The notes beneath the pieces were generated by a model. The model was given only the letters and a program-made list of their open reading frames with translations. It did no database searches and was not told where the DNA came from. From Paratissierella sp033809995 (lineage in GTDB: Bacteria; Bacillota; Clostridia; Tissierellales; Tissierellaceae), in the NCBI GenBank assembly GCA_033809995.1, contig JAPXKQ010000006.1, forward strand, positions 15,727 through 79,726: DNA of 64,000 bases, read 5' to 3'. Each line of letters starts with the position of its first letter. Within the stretch, counting starts at the first letter, position 1. The position numbers and the translations under genes were made by a program. Positions 44,328 through 52,703 of the stretch are shown here, piece by piece.

Positions 44328-45272
44328 CTATTCATATGTGATGATCTTTGTATATCCATCAAAGCCAATTGTAGTATTTTCAAAGATTTTTAATGCCTCT
44401 TGTTTATATTCATCTGGATTTTCCATCGATGTACTAAAATGTGTTAACAATAATTCTTTAACATCCCCATTTGATGCCAATCTTGCAGCTTCAGAAAAGG
44501 TCATATGTAAATTTTTCTGAGCTTTATCCATATCCTCATCACTTCCGTAGGTACCCTCGCATATAAATAAATTACTATCCTTAATAAATTCTATTATTGA
44601 ACCTATAGGTCTAGTATCTGTTATATATGACATTTTAATACCCTTTCTTTCTTCCCCTAAAACCATATTTGGTTCATATTCATAGCCTTCATAAAATACA
44701 TTTTCACCCTGTTGAAGTCTCTTCCATATTTCCTTTGGCACGTTATTTGTTATTGCCTTTTCAACGATAAATTTAGGTAGTCTTGAAAAATAGAAATTAT
44801 ATCCTAAACATGGAGATGAATGTTCAAGCCCCAGCGTATTTATAGCTATATCATTTTTTATGTTTCCAGATTTGTTTAATTTTAATTTTTTTGATTCTAG
44901 GACAATATCTAATGTTGTCTGAGGATTTTCTATTAAATATAAATCATATGGTAAATAAGTTGTCACTAGTAACCCCCTTAGCACAGATTCTAAACCTATT
45001 GGACCTACAATAGTAATAGGTTCTAGCCTCTCGCTATTCCCAATAGTAGCTAATAAACCGGGAAGCCCTAATATATGATCCCCATGAAAATGGGTAATGC
45101 AAATTATATCTATTGCCTTAAACCCAGTATTCATCTTCCTCATGGCTACCTGAGTACCTTCACCACAATCCATTAATATTTTTCTTCCTCGATAACTTAT
45201 TAAAAGTGATGAAAGATGTCTATTGGGCATAGGCATACCGCCACCACTTCCTAGTAAAATTAAGTCTAACAA
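44328..45272 (-). CDS. rnz: Ribonuclease Z
   Basis: 314-residue zinc beta-lactamase-fold endonuclease that trims tRNA 3' ends. Motifs: LLGSGGGMPMPNRHLSSLL, the metal site HFHGDHILGLPGL, the exosite arm region with KIWKRLQQGE, and the C-terminal HMTFSEAARLA and LTHFS. TTG 45272 is the start, with AAGGATGA upstream. It is 13 bases from the EamA exporter gene and may be co-transcribed. Confidence 0.95.
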   Translation of the reverse strand: MLDLILLGSGGGMPMPNRHLSSLLISYRGRKILMDCGEGTQVAMRKMNTGFKAIDIICITHFHGDHILGLPGLLATIGNSERLEPITIVGPIGLESVLRGLLVTTYLPYDLYLIENPQTTLDIVLESKKLKLNKSGNIKNDIAINTLGLEHSSPCLGYNFYFSRLPKFIVEKAITNNVPKEIWKRLQQGENVFYEGYEYEPNMVLGEERKGIKMSYITDTRPIGSIIEFIKDSNLFICEGTYGSDEDMDKAQKNLHMTFSEAARLASNGDVKELLLTHFSTSMENPDEYKQEALKIFENTTIGFDGYTKIITYE

Positions 45273-45285
45273 GACTAATCATCCT

Positions 45286-46185
45286 TTAATTTTTATTTGA
45301 AGCTTTCTTCCCATATTCACTTATAAAGGCTGACCCTAAAATAAGAATTCCACCTAACATTTGAATTAAAGTCAATTTTTCATTTAATAATAAACCTGAC
45401 AATATAACTGCAAATATTGGATCTATATAACTTAAGATTGCAATACTTTGACCTTCCACATCCTTAATGGCAGTGAAATACAATAAATAAGCTAATCCTG
45501 TATGTAAAATACCAACTATAATAAGTAAGATTAGAGATTTAATATCTAGATTGCTTAAGTTAAATTTAGTATTAAAATAGACCATTGGTAGCAAAACAAG
45601 GGCAGAAAAAAACAATTGAATTATTGTTACTATAGTGCTAGGTAAATTTTTAATAAATTTATTTAAGATAACAACTATGGCATAAAATACAGCAGCACAT
45701 ACTGAATACATAATTCCAACCATATGATTATAATCCGTTGAATTAGTGTCCTTGGTATTTACTATCAAAATAAGACCAATCATTGCTCCTAAAATACACA
45801 ATGTTTTCTTAAGAGTTGCTTTTTCTTTGAAAATTATAGATGATAGTATAGCTATAAAAATCGGTGCAACATAATATGATAAAGTTGAATTGGCAATGGT
45901 AGTATTTTTATATCCTTGAAATAAAAGAACCCATCCTAAACCCAAGCTTATGCCAGAAAAAATTAATATTTTTATATTTTCCTTAATATTTCCTAGATTT
46001 TGTTTCTCCCCTTTAAATAAACTTAAAAATATAATGAAAATGCAACCAATTATTGATCTATAAAAAGCTATCTCTATAGAAGATAATTTTATTTCCTTTA
46101 CAAATATTCCTAATGTTCCCCAAATTAACATTGCTACAATAATTTTAAATCTACTCTTCTTGGAATTGTTTAAGTTACTAATCAA
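45286..46185 (-). CDS. EamA/DMT-family transporter
   Basis: 299 residues with ten helices in two EamA repeats (KIIVAMLIWGTLGIFVKEIKLS; MVGIMYSVCAAVFYAIVVILNK). Members export or import metabolites such as amino acids. Substrate unknown. Start TTG 46185 with GGTGGG upstream. The two-stem repeat array lies just upstream of it. Confidence 0.88.
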   Translation of the reverse strand: MISNLNNSKKSRFKIIVAMLIWGTLGIFVKEIKLSSIEIAFYRSIIGCIFIIFLSLFKGEKQNLGNIKENIKILIFSGISLGLGWVLLFQGYKNTTIANSTLSYYVAPIFIAILSSIIFKEKATLKKTLCILGAMIGLILIVNTKDTNSTDYNHMVGIMYSVCAAVFYAIVVILNKFIKNLPSTIVTIIQLFFSALVLLPMVYFNTKFNLSNLDIKSLILLIIVGILHTGLAYLLYFTAIKDVEGQSIAILSYIDPIFAVILSGLLLNEKLTLIQMLGGILILGSAFISEYGKKASNKN

Positions 46186-46237
46186 ATTTTTCCCACCTTA
46201 TCTAAATAATTTATCCCTTTTATACAAATTATATAAT

Positions 46238-46575
46238 AAAAAAGGCTTCTATTGAAGTATTAAAACATTTAAGGAAGCCTTTTTTGAAACTCATTTACGG
46301 AAAGTCCCATAAATTAAATTATTAGAATTGTAGGACTTTCCTATTCGTTATAAAAAAGGCTTCTAAAGAAGCGTTAATTATATTAATGAAGCCTTTTTTG
46401 AAACTCATTGACGGAAAGTTCGATAATATAAAAGGAAATTAAAAGTAGAACTTTCCTATTCGTTATAAAAAAGGCTTCTATTGAAGAGTTATTAATTAAT
46501 GAAGCTTTCTTTGAAACTCATTTACGGAAAGTTCATATTAATACGAAAAAATGGTAGAACTTTCCTATTTGTTAT
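46238..46575. repeat. Tandem array of three ~114-bp two-stem repeats
   Basis: Units 46238-46351, 46352-46466 and 46467-46575 (114, 115 and 109 bp), with a decayed fourth unit to about 46635. Each has stem A, AAAAAAGGCTTC ... GAAGCCTTTTTT, then GAAACTCATTTAC, then stem B, GGAAAGTYC ... GRACTTTCC, then TATTCGTTAT. In unit 1 stem B reads GGAAAGTCC/GGACTTTCC and in units 2 and 3 GGAAAGTTC/GAACTTTCC, a compensatory pair change. Loops differ freely. The array fills a divergent gap with no gene (46186-46709). Partial copies are at 32160, 35262 and 47230. Confidence 0.93.
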
Positions 46576-46709
46576 AGAAAGATTTTTATTGTATTAAATA
46601 AAGTTAATTAATAATCTTTTGTTAATTTACCTTTTAATACAATAGTTTTTAATTAGTTTTTTTCACATACTAAAAAAGGAGGTACAAAAAATCAGAAGGG
46701 AGTGGTTAT

Positions 46710-47165
46710 GTGAAATTAAAAAAGAGAGTCATTTTATTAGCACTTTCTTTAGTTTTAGCAATACCAGCTATTTCCTTTGCAAATGATGATTTGGAAATAT
46801 TAGCAAGTGACAGATTAGGAAATAAAATTCTTCATGAAGAAAAAGGACATTGTGATAGAAAAGAAATACCTGAAGAAATTAAGATAAAGATTAAAGAATT
46901 GAAGGAGAAATTAAGAAAAGGTGAAATCGATAAAGAACAATATGATGAGGAAATGAAAAAGCTATTTCCCGAAAAACCACATTTAGACGATAAAGGCTCC
47001 TTCAATGAATTACCTGAAGAAACAAAGTCAAAACTTCAGGAATTAAAGAAGAAATTATTAAATGGGGAGATAACAGAAGAACAATTCCAAGAAGAAGTGG
47101 ATAAAATAATGCCCAGGAGAGAAATGCCTAAAAAATTAAATCCTAGGAAGTTTAAAAAAGACTAG
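46710..47165 (+). CDS. Exported helical protein with two SHOCT-like repeats
   Basis: 151 residues: signal peptide (KKRVILLALSLVLAIPAISFA, cleavage about residue 24), then two copies of a short repeat, IKIKIKELKEKLRKGEIDKEQYDEEM and TKSKLQELKKKLLNGEITEEQFQEEV, of the SHOCT-like form (L-x-x-x-G-x-I-x-x-E-Q/E-Y/F), separated by Pro-rich linkers. Highly charged. Start is GTG 46710 with GAAGGGAG upstream. Function unknown. It lies downstream of the two-stem repeat array. Confidence 0.7.
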   Translation: MKLKKRVILLALSLVLAIPAISFANDDLEILASDRLGNKILHEEKGHCDRKEIPEEIKIKIKELKEKLRKGEIDKEQYDEEMKKLFPEKPHLDDKGSFNELPEETKSKLQELKKKLLNGEITEEQFQEEVDKIMPRREMPKKLNPRKFKKD

Positions 47166-47208
47166 TAACTTCTGTACCTCTAAGAATTTAAGGACGTGAA
47201 AATTATAG

Positions 47209-47270
47209 TGAAGGTAGCTAGATATAGCTACCTTCACTATTTTTTTATAACGAATAGAAAAATTCTACTC
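47209..47270. terminator. Terminator joined to a partial two-stem repeat
   Basis: AGTGAAGGTAGCT-AGATAT-AGCTACCTTCACT, then TTTTTTT, ends the 46710 gene. It is followed at once by ATAACGAATAGAAAAATTCTAC, the reverse of the repeat-unit end. A hairpin next to TATTCGTTAT is the same layout as in the array. Confidence 0.85.
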
Positions 47271-47291
47271 TTAATTTCTTTTTAAAATCAT

Positions 47292-47775
47292 TTATTTAAA
47301 TGGGACATTCCTGTTCTCCACATTTAATAAGCCCTTACATTCTCCACCACGATCCCCTGTTATATCCAAGAGATAAGCATTTGGTGCAACTCCACCAAAG
47401 TAGATATCTTTAGAACTATATGCTGGTATCTCTAGCTTATAATACTGATCTGGGTTAGTAGGAGAGGTTATCCAAATTGAAACTTGATTATTTCCTGTAT
47501 TTGTAAAAGCAACTCTAAAATAGTTTCTAGTATAGCCTGTGGCAAAACCAAGTTCCGTGTTTTCTTCAATTTCCAAGCCATCTTCTCCATATGGGGAAAT
47601 CTGATTTAGGGTCAATATTTTCATCAACATTTTCCTCTATTCCGAGATTATTTACTTCATATTCATTGTCTCTATTTGATAAACTATTTTCACTATTGCC
47701 CTTTGGAATAAGAATTGCAATCACAATCAATACCAATACTCCAAGCCGAATTAATCCTATTGTTTTTTTATTCAA
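47292..47775 (-). pseudogene. Frameshifted exported protein of unknown function
   Basis: A first frame from TTG 47775 (GGTGGTG upstream) gives a membrane/signal helix (IGLIRLGVLVLIVIAILIPKG) and a linker ending DPKSDFPI. The other frame continues SPYGEDGLEIEENTELG to FKN... a beta-sandwich-like domain (NYFRVAFTNTGNNQVSIWI, KLEIPAYSSKDIYFGG). Removing one C from TTCCCC near 47594-47600 joins them as DFPYGEDGLE. Without the shift the domain is not exported. It may be a real mutation or a read error in a short homopolymer. Confidence 0.7.
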
Positions 47776-47830
47776 GCTGTATCACCACCTTAAAGGTGAG
47801 TTTATCATATCTGCTGTTAAAAATAGAAGT

Positions 47831-47861
47831 ATCACCTCCAAAATGTCATGAAGGAGGTGAT
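47831..47861. other. 9-bp hairpin containing Shine-Dalgarno sequences
   Basis: ATCACCTCC-13 bases-GGAGGTGAT, in the gap before the XRE relic. The right arm is a good ribosome site, but no start codon with a frame follows closely. Could be the end of an old gene. Confidence 0.35.
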
Positions 47862-47987
47862 TAGCACAGTTAAGATAATTATATACAAATACTTAAACTA
47901 TTTTATAATCTAATAATCGTATTGTTGTTCTGTTTTTGGTGTGCTAAATACAACCAGATTCAAATCGGGGTTATGGGGGTGTATATT

Positions 47988-48113
47988 TTGTACTATAATC
48001 TAGATTTGTTTGGGAAAAAGTTTGTTGAGATAAGAAATAATCTTGGATATACCCAAAAAGATTTATCTGTATATATCATTCTTTTTAAAAAAGCAAATAC
48101 TCTATATCTTTAA
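47988..48113 (+). pseudogene. XRE-family regulator, N-terminal fragment
   Basis: From TTG 47988 (GGGGGTG upstream) the frame reads YYNLDLFGKKFVEIRNNLG then YTQKDLS, the first helices of an XRE helix-turn-helix, and departs from the family directly after it (VYIILFKKANTLYL, stop). Intact members continue for 50 or more residues, so this is a truncated relic, about 41 codons. Confidence 0.65.
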
Positions 48114-48487
48114 AAATTTAATATAATTAATATAAAAAAACCAACCAGTAAAAAATTGAGCGATAACATAAAACTTAAAAGACCATATTTTTTATCTATT
48201 TTTGTAAATTGATATACATTGTACCCAATAACTCCAAAAGTTAATATGATAAATGACAAAGGCGCTAAAAAATTCTGTTTATAAACTGGATACGTATACA
48301 AAATTAATGGTAATGTACTAAACATCCATATTGATCTTAGTAAAATCTTATTTATATAATTCCCATCCGTAAAGATTTTTTTCTTTATAACAATAGTGAT
48401 TATTAAATTAATAATCACTTGAATTATACAAATATATAAAATATTTATTTCTTTGTCTATTTGTTTTATTATTTCTATACTATTCAT
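48110..48487 (-). CDS. Membrane protein of unknown function
   Basis: 125 residues with four hydrophobic helices (residues 15-35, 46-60, 68-85, 95-120). AT-rich, no recognised family. GAGGGAGG eight bases before ATG 48487 sets the start, against an in-frame ATG at 48517. Confidence 0.6.
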   Translation of the reverse strand: MNSIEIIKQIDKEINILYICIIQVIINLIITIVIKKKIFTDGNYINKILLRSIWMFSTLPLILYTYPVYKQNFLAPLSFIILTFGVIGYNVYQFTKIDKKYGLLSFMLSLNFLLVGFFILIILNF

Positions 48488-49113
48488 AAAATCATCCTCC
48501 CTCGATATTAAGTTCATTATAAATGTACCGACAAAAAATGCTGTTTACTTTACCGAATTTTCTCATAATAGTTTTTTTCTATAATATCGGATTTTGTAAA
48601 AGTATCAAAATTCTTTATTTTACTATATACAATTCTGCCATTAACAGTTTTTTATCTAATTCATGAAAAATATTATTAACGTTAATGGTCCAGACTTCTG
48701 TTAATATTATAGCTGCTTACTATTAGTATAAGTAGAAGCATATTTTCAAATTTCTTATGTATGTTTCTATCAAAAAGCTGCTTAAAAAAACAATAGAGGA
48801 CAGATTTCAAGAAGTATGGAAATAGTGATATCTACATGACTGGTCTGCCCCTTTTATCTGCTCAAGGAGCATTTTTAGTGACACCTTTCACCATTTATAA
48901 CTTAAAACTTGTACTAAATTAACTTCAATACTTAAACCTTTTATTAATATCCCATCTTTTCTATTTCCATAGCAAAATATAGATAAAAATTGCCTGAGGG
49001 ATACATTGCAAGTATAATTTTATTTAAGTATATAACACGACATCTTATAATAATGATATGAAACAAATATTAAGCATCTGAATTTATAAAAATTTATTCT
49101 AATAGAAGGTGTC
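48488..49113. other. 626-bp stretch without a recognisable gene
   Basis: No frame with a ribosome site was found. The part 48795-48930 keeps about 35 open codons on the plus strand (KKYGNSDIYMTGLPLLSAQG...), which may be a relic, but no family is recognised. The remainder is AT-rich with scattered stops. Confidence 0.5.
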
Positions 49114-49431
49114 TTAATCTTTATTTTTTCTACCCAAATTCCAAATTCCTTTAAGCATACAAAACATACTAACAGCCCATAGAATTCCAGAAATCCCAAG
49201 AGCTAAAGAGTTCTCTTCCGAGAGCATAGTTTGGGGAATTTCTGGTTTCATTCTTATTGAGTGCGTAAACTTTAAGAAACTAAGCCACAAGAAAATTAAC
49301 TGTGCTATAAACCATATAAAAGATTTGTCCTTGTTACTCATCCATAATTTAATTATTACTAATAGGCTGAATCCTCCGACCACATAAAACCCCCAAGACA
49401 TCAATGATAATGTTTCTGCTTCCATTACCAT
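49114..49431 (-). CDS. Small membrane protein of unknown function
   Basis: 105 residues with three helices (about 10-28, 37-54, 75-97) and a basic C-terminus (GRKNKD). AGAGGTGATAATAA precedes ATG 49431. No known motif. Confidence 0.6.
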   Translation of the reverse strand: MVMEAETLSLMSWGFYVVGGFSLLVIIKLWMSNKDKSFIWFIAQLIFLWLSFLKFTHSIRMKPEIPQTMLSEENSLALGISGILWAVSMFCMLKGIWNLGRKNKD

Positions 49432-49592
49432 TTATTATCACCTCTTATTCTCTTTTTTCTAATTTCAATATTGCACTTAATTTTACCACTACGACGTACA
49501 AATCAAAGAACGTTCATTAAGTGAATTAAGTATTTCCCTCATAATATTGGTTATAAATTTGAATATCCCTATCTTTTATGAAACCCTTATTA

Positions 49593-50099
49593 TTAATCTA
49601 AATGTAATTTATAAACTTGTTCCTCATAAACTATATTCATCTTAGGTTGCCTGAAGCTACTTACATAATCTTTATGCATTCCACATTTTTCTAAAACCCT
49701 TCCTGAAGCAGTATTTTCTATGGCACAACCTGAAATAAATTCTTTAATTCCCATACTATATCCAAACTCAATAACTGCTTTTACTATCTCGGTAGCATAA
49801 CCTTTCCCCCAGTGTTCTTGCTTAATAGAATAGCCAAATCCCCACTCATCTTTTTTATTTGTAGGACCGAAACAACAAGTTCCAATAACTTCACCAGTAT
49901 CTTTTAAAGTTGCTACTACTAAATATCCGCCTCTATCTTTATAATTGCATATAGAAATAACCTCTTCTAAAGATTCAACAGGATCACTCATATATCTTTC
50001 ATTTTCTTTATTACTCCATATTTCCCAAACATCTTCAGCATCTCTTTCTACCACATCACGAAGCATTAATCTTTCACTGATAATATTATCTGATAACAT
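49593..50099 (-). CDS. GNAT N-acetyltransferase (RimJ/RimL type)
   Basis: 168 residues with SERLMLRDVVERDAEDVWEIW at the start, the acetyl-CoA loop in GYSIKQEHWGKGYATEIVKAV, and the C-terminal SGCAIENTASGRVLEKCGM. Members acetylate ribosomal-protein N-termini, amines or antibiotics; the target here is unknown. A decayed GNAT 3' end lies just upstream of it. Confidence 0.9.
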   Translation of the reverse strand: MLSDNIISERLMLRDVVERDAEDVWEIWSNKENERYMSDPVESLEEVISICNYKDRGGYLVVATLKDTGEVIGTCCFGPTNKKDEWGFGYSIKQEHWGKGYATEIVKAVIEFGYSMGIKEFISGCAIENTASGRVLEKCGMHKDYVSSFRQPKMNIVYEEQVYKLHLD

Positions 50100-50206
50100 A
50101 TTAACTTTTCCCCCTTATTCATTTATTAAGCTGCCCACAGGGGCTGTTCCCTACTATTTTCTCACATTCCTTAAAATTATTTTATCTAATACCTATATAT
50201 ATTTAC
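50100..50206. other. Gap between the GNAT gene and the GNAT relic
   Basis: AT-rich, with CTGCCCACAGGGGC as the only compact feature (imperfect stem). Nothing else seen. Confidence 0.4.
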
Positions 50207-50377
50207 CTATAATTTCACTACATATTGACAGGTTTTTTTCCTCCCCATTTTAAACATCTTATGCCATGATGGAACATCGATAATACCAATTAGTTCAGTA
50301 CCACTGTATGCGATATTTTCTGGTGAGCATGTTATAATAACTTAATCCATCTTATGCTTCTTAGCTAGTAGAAATCT
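50207..50377 (-). pseudogene. GNAT acetyltransferase 3' relic (copy 1)
   Basis: Minus strand reads RFLLAKKHKMD, an in-frame TAA (50342-50344), VIITCSPENIAYSGTELIG, IIDVPSWHKMFKMGRKKT, CQYVVKL and a natural stop at 50207-50209. This is the end of a GNAT of the type with LAKKxGMDKxxITCxPxNIAS and a C-terminal C-x-Y-x-x-L. No readable N-terminal part remains upstream. The last 80 bases are closely similar to 52127-52199. Confidence 0.7.
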
Positions 50378-50502
50378 AGGTGTTATGCTAAGTAACCATT
50401 TTTCACATTTGCTACTGTTAGTCGGTCGCGTAAGATATTAATAATTCGATATATGCTTCTAAGTTAATTCTCATAATGAGTAGCACTGGCCACTTGTTCT
50501 AT

Positions 50503-51015
50503 TTATATTTTGGGAATTTTATTTACAGCTTTAATAGATGTAGACTCTGTATCAGGATCATAAGAAATATGTTGTGTGTAAAGTTTATATATTTCATCAG
50601 ATGTTGCAATGACAGTACCATCTGTAAACATTAATGCAAACTGTGTCATTTTTTCATTGATAATAAGCGTGGAAATTATATCCATAGATGGGTAAGTTGC
50701 ATTTTGATAGTAAAGTAACCTTTGTATATGTTTATCATTGTCCCACTCGATGTGTGCAGACATACTGTCTCTACCTGTTTTTTCATATGATAGGATGTGA
50801 AATTTTCCATTAAATGAATCGTCATCACGAAAGAGATAGTTACTTTTTTCTCCATCTATAAAAACAGTTGTTTTCCCAATCAAAGCTCCATTCTCGTATA
50901 TATTTGCAGATATTTCTTGCTTTATATTTTGGTTAAATGGAATTATAGAAAGCACCCAAAACCCAATAACTAGAACCACGACCACTTTGATAATCGTTTT
51001 ATATTTCCGTTTCAT
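50503..51015 (-). CDS. Membrane-anchored protein of unknown function
   Basis: 170 residues: one N-terminal helix (residues 7-27, KTIIKVVVVLVIGFWVL) and an external domain rich in beta strands (ISANIYENGALIGKTTVFIDGE, LIINEKMTQFALMFTDGTVIA). No named family. AAGGTGTAAGGGA precedes ATG 51015; an earlier ATG at 51057 lacks a site. Confidence 0.65.
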   Translation of the reverse strand: MKRKYKTIIKVVVVLVIGFWVLSIIPFNQNIKQEISANIYENGALIGKTTVFIDGEKSNYLFRDDDSFNGKFHILSYEKTGRDSMSAHIEWDNDKHIQRLLYYQNATYPSMDIISTLIINEKMTQFALMFTDGTVIATSDEIYKLYTQHISYDPDTESTSIKAVNKIPKI

Positions 51016-51097
51016 TCCCTTACACCTTCCCAAATATAAATAATCTTTGCTGAACATTTATCTACATGTGCATCACATGAACCGCTAATGATAATAT

Positions 51098-51478
51098 TCA
51101 TTTTATTGGCTTCCCAATTTTTTTATCCAATCTCCACTGTGGTGCTATTCCATCGTCACCCCAATACTCATCAAGGTATAAAATTTTATCATCTTGAAAT
51201 TTAAAGAATGAAACTGCATGAAATGAATTACTATTGTCTTCAAGCCAAACTCTTGCTATAGAAATCACTAAATCATCAATCATTTCAACTCGTTCAACGT
51301 TTCCACACCACTCACCAGGATATTCACAATTCGCTCTAATATATTCTTCAACAGAAAAGCATTCATTTGTATTATGCCAATTGATTATAGCATTGGGTAA
51401 AAAATATGATTCTAAATTTTGTGCGTTCTGAGCAGCAACATCTCCCCAAAATTTGATTACAAGCTGTTTCTTGTCCAT
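51098..51478 (-). CDS. NTF2-like / SnoaL-fold protein
   Basis: 126 residues in the nuclear transport factor 2-like fold: KKQLVIKFWGDVAAQNAQNLESYF, NAIINWHNTNECFSVEEYIRA, SFFKFQDDKILYLDEYWGDDG. Such single-domain proteins bind or modify small molecules; no ligand is evident. ATG 51478 has AAAAGGGC upstream. Confidence 0.75.
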   Translation of the reverse strand: MDKKQLVIKFWGDVAAQNAQNLESYFLPNAIINWHNTNECFSVEEYIRANCEYPGEWCGNVERVEMIDDLVISIARVWLEDNSNSFHAVSFFKFQDDKILYLDEYWGDDGIAPQWRLDKKIGKPIK

Positions 51479-51568
51479 GCCCTTTTCTACTTTTTATAAT
51501 TAATCAAGATTTCACATAATCTACTTATGTACATTATATCTAAATCATTGGGACCAGACTATCTAATA

Positions 51569-52075
51569 CTATAAATATTTAGCAGCATCTAAAAGAGACC
51601 TTACTGGAATATAGTCTAACAACTCCGAGCTTACATTAATCCCAAATGTTCTAATTCCAATTTTATTACCAAGTTCTACGTCTGAAAGAGAATCTCCTAC
51701 TATAAATGACTTATCTAATTCGATATCTGGGTACTTTTTTAGGGCCTTATCAATAAGTCCTGTTTTAGGCTTTGAGCAATTACAATTTTCTTTTATCGAA
51801 TGTGGGCAATAAAAAATATCCAATATTTCTACACCATGTCCATTTACAATTTGAAGAATTTTTTTAGTAAACATCCTATATTGTGATAATGTGATGATTC
51901 CATCATTTATTAGGTATTGATTTGTAATAATTATAATTTGGAAACCTTTTTTTCTTATGATTTTTAATGCTTCTAACGAACCCTCAAGAAATTCAGGTTT
52001 ATAAATATTTCTCCAGTCATCATCTTGGTAATCCTTATTTATCGTTCCATCTCTATCTAAAAATGCAACTTTCAT
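51569..52075 (-). CDS. HAD-IIIA phosphatase (GmhB-like)
   Basis: 168 residues. Nucleophile and acid/base Asp in FLDRDGTIN (D7, D9), the zinc-binding loop CPHSIKENCNCSKPKTG as in heptose 1,7-bisphosphate phosphatase, and VGDSLSDVELGNKIGI as motif IV. It could hydrolyse a sugar bisphosphate, but no heptose genes are nearby. A second GNAT relic lies just upstream. Confidence 0.87.
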   Translation of the reverse strand: MKVAFLDRDGTINKDYQDDDWRNIYKPEFLEGSLEALKIIRKKGFQIIIITNQYLINDGIITLSQYRMFTKKILQIVNGHGVEILDIFYCPHSIKENCNCSKPKTGLIDKALKKYPDIELDKSFIVGDSLSDVELGNKIGIRTFGINVSSELLDYIPVRSLLDAAKYL

Positions 52076-52126
52076 ATTCTAACATCCCTTAAATTTATTT
52101 TAACTAATAACTTTTTATAAATTTAC

Positions 52127-52199
52127 CTATAATTTCACTACATATTGGCAGGGTTCTTTCCCTCCCTGTTTTAAACATCTCGTGCCATGGTGGAGCACT
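52127..52199 (-). pseudogene. GNAT acetyltransferase 3' relic (copy 2)
   Basis: Minus strand reads SAPPWHEMFKTGRERT, then after a one-base shift CQYVVKL and stop (52127-52129). It is a shorter, independently decayed copy of the end at 50207, with about 80% shared bases over 75 positions by eye. It sits 52 bases before the HAD gene. Confidence 0.65.
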
Positions 52200-52244
52200 C
52201 TACAAATTGAAATTTATTTGTTTAATCTTTTATGAGAATTCCAT

Positions 52245-52511
52245 CTATTTTTTTATATTATGAGCAGTAATAATGGTATAACTATATGCATTAACTGTTA
52301 TTTCACAATTATCTATGTCTATATACCAGTTTTTACCCCTTCTAGCTATTGTAGCATTAGAATTTAGCATTTTATCACTACACCATTTTACTACATCATC
52401 CACATCTAAAGAAAGATTCTTTTTAATTCGTCCAGCTCCCAACTCGGTTGTGTGCAACTTATCTAAGTTTTGTATCAATTCACATTTATTATCATTTACT
52501 TTTGTCACCAT
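52245..52511 (-). CDS. DUF3781 protein
   Basis: 88 residues with the DUF3781 pattern: KLHTTELGAGRIKKNLSL, VVKWCSDKML and KNWYIDIDNCEITVNAYSYT then IITAHNIKK. Small, soluble, unknown function. GGGGGAG four bases before ATG 52511 (or seven before GTG 52508) decides the start. Confidence 0.8.
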   Translation of the reverse strand: MVTKVNDNKCELIQNLDKLHTTELGAGRIKKNLSLDVDDVVKWCSDKMLNSNATIARRGKNWYIDIDNCEITVNAYSYTIITAHNIKK

Positions 52512-52703
52512 GCGTCTCCCCCACATTATTTATAATATTTAAGCCTAAATTTATAAATTCATAGTTGATATTTTCATCTTTGTTGTAACTTTTCCCAATA
52601 TATAAATAAACATTATACTATATATAATTCCACCACTAACTTCGTTAAATATAGCTCTACAATTTGGTTGATAACAATTTCAATCACAACTAATAATATA
52701 ATA

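Noticed and set aside
46238..46575. CRISPR array
   Set aside because: Units of about 114 bp with variable loops and two stems, only three copies, no uniform short spacers and no cas genes.
47945..47980. tRNA-like T-arm (GATTCAAATCGGGG)
   Set aside because: No matching acceptor, anticodon or D-arm in the surrounding 90 bases.
48795..48930. Transposase relic in the 48.5-49.1 kb gap
   Set aside because: About 35 codons stay open, but no transposase motif, no inverted repeats and no target duplication were seen.
50207..52199. Integron attC sites flanking cassettes
   Set aside because: The shared segment is translatable as a GNAT C-terminus in both places and lacks the attC core sites; no integrase is present.
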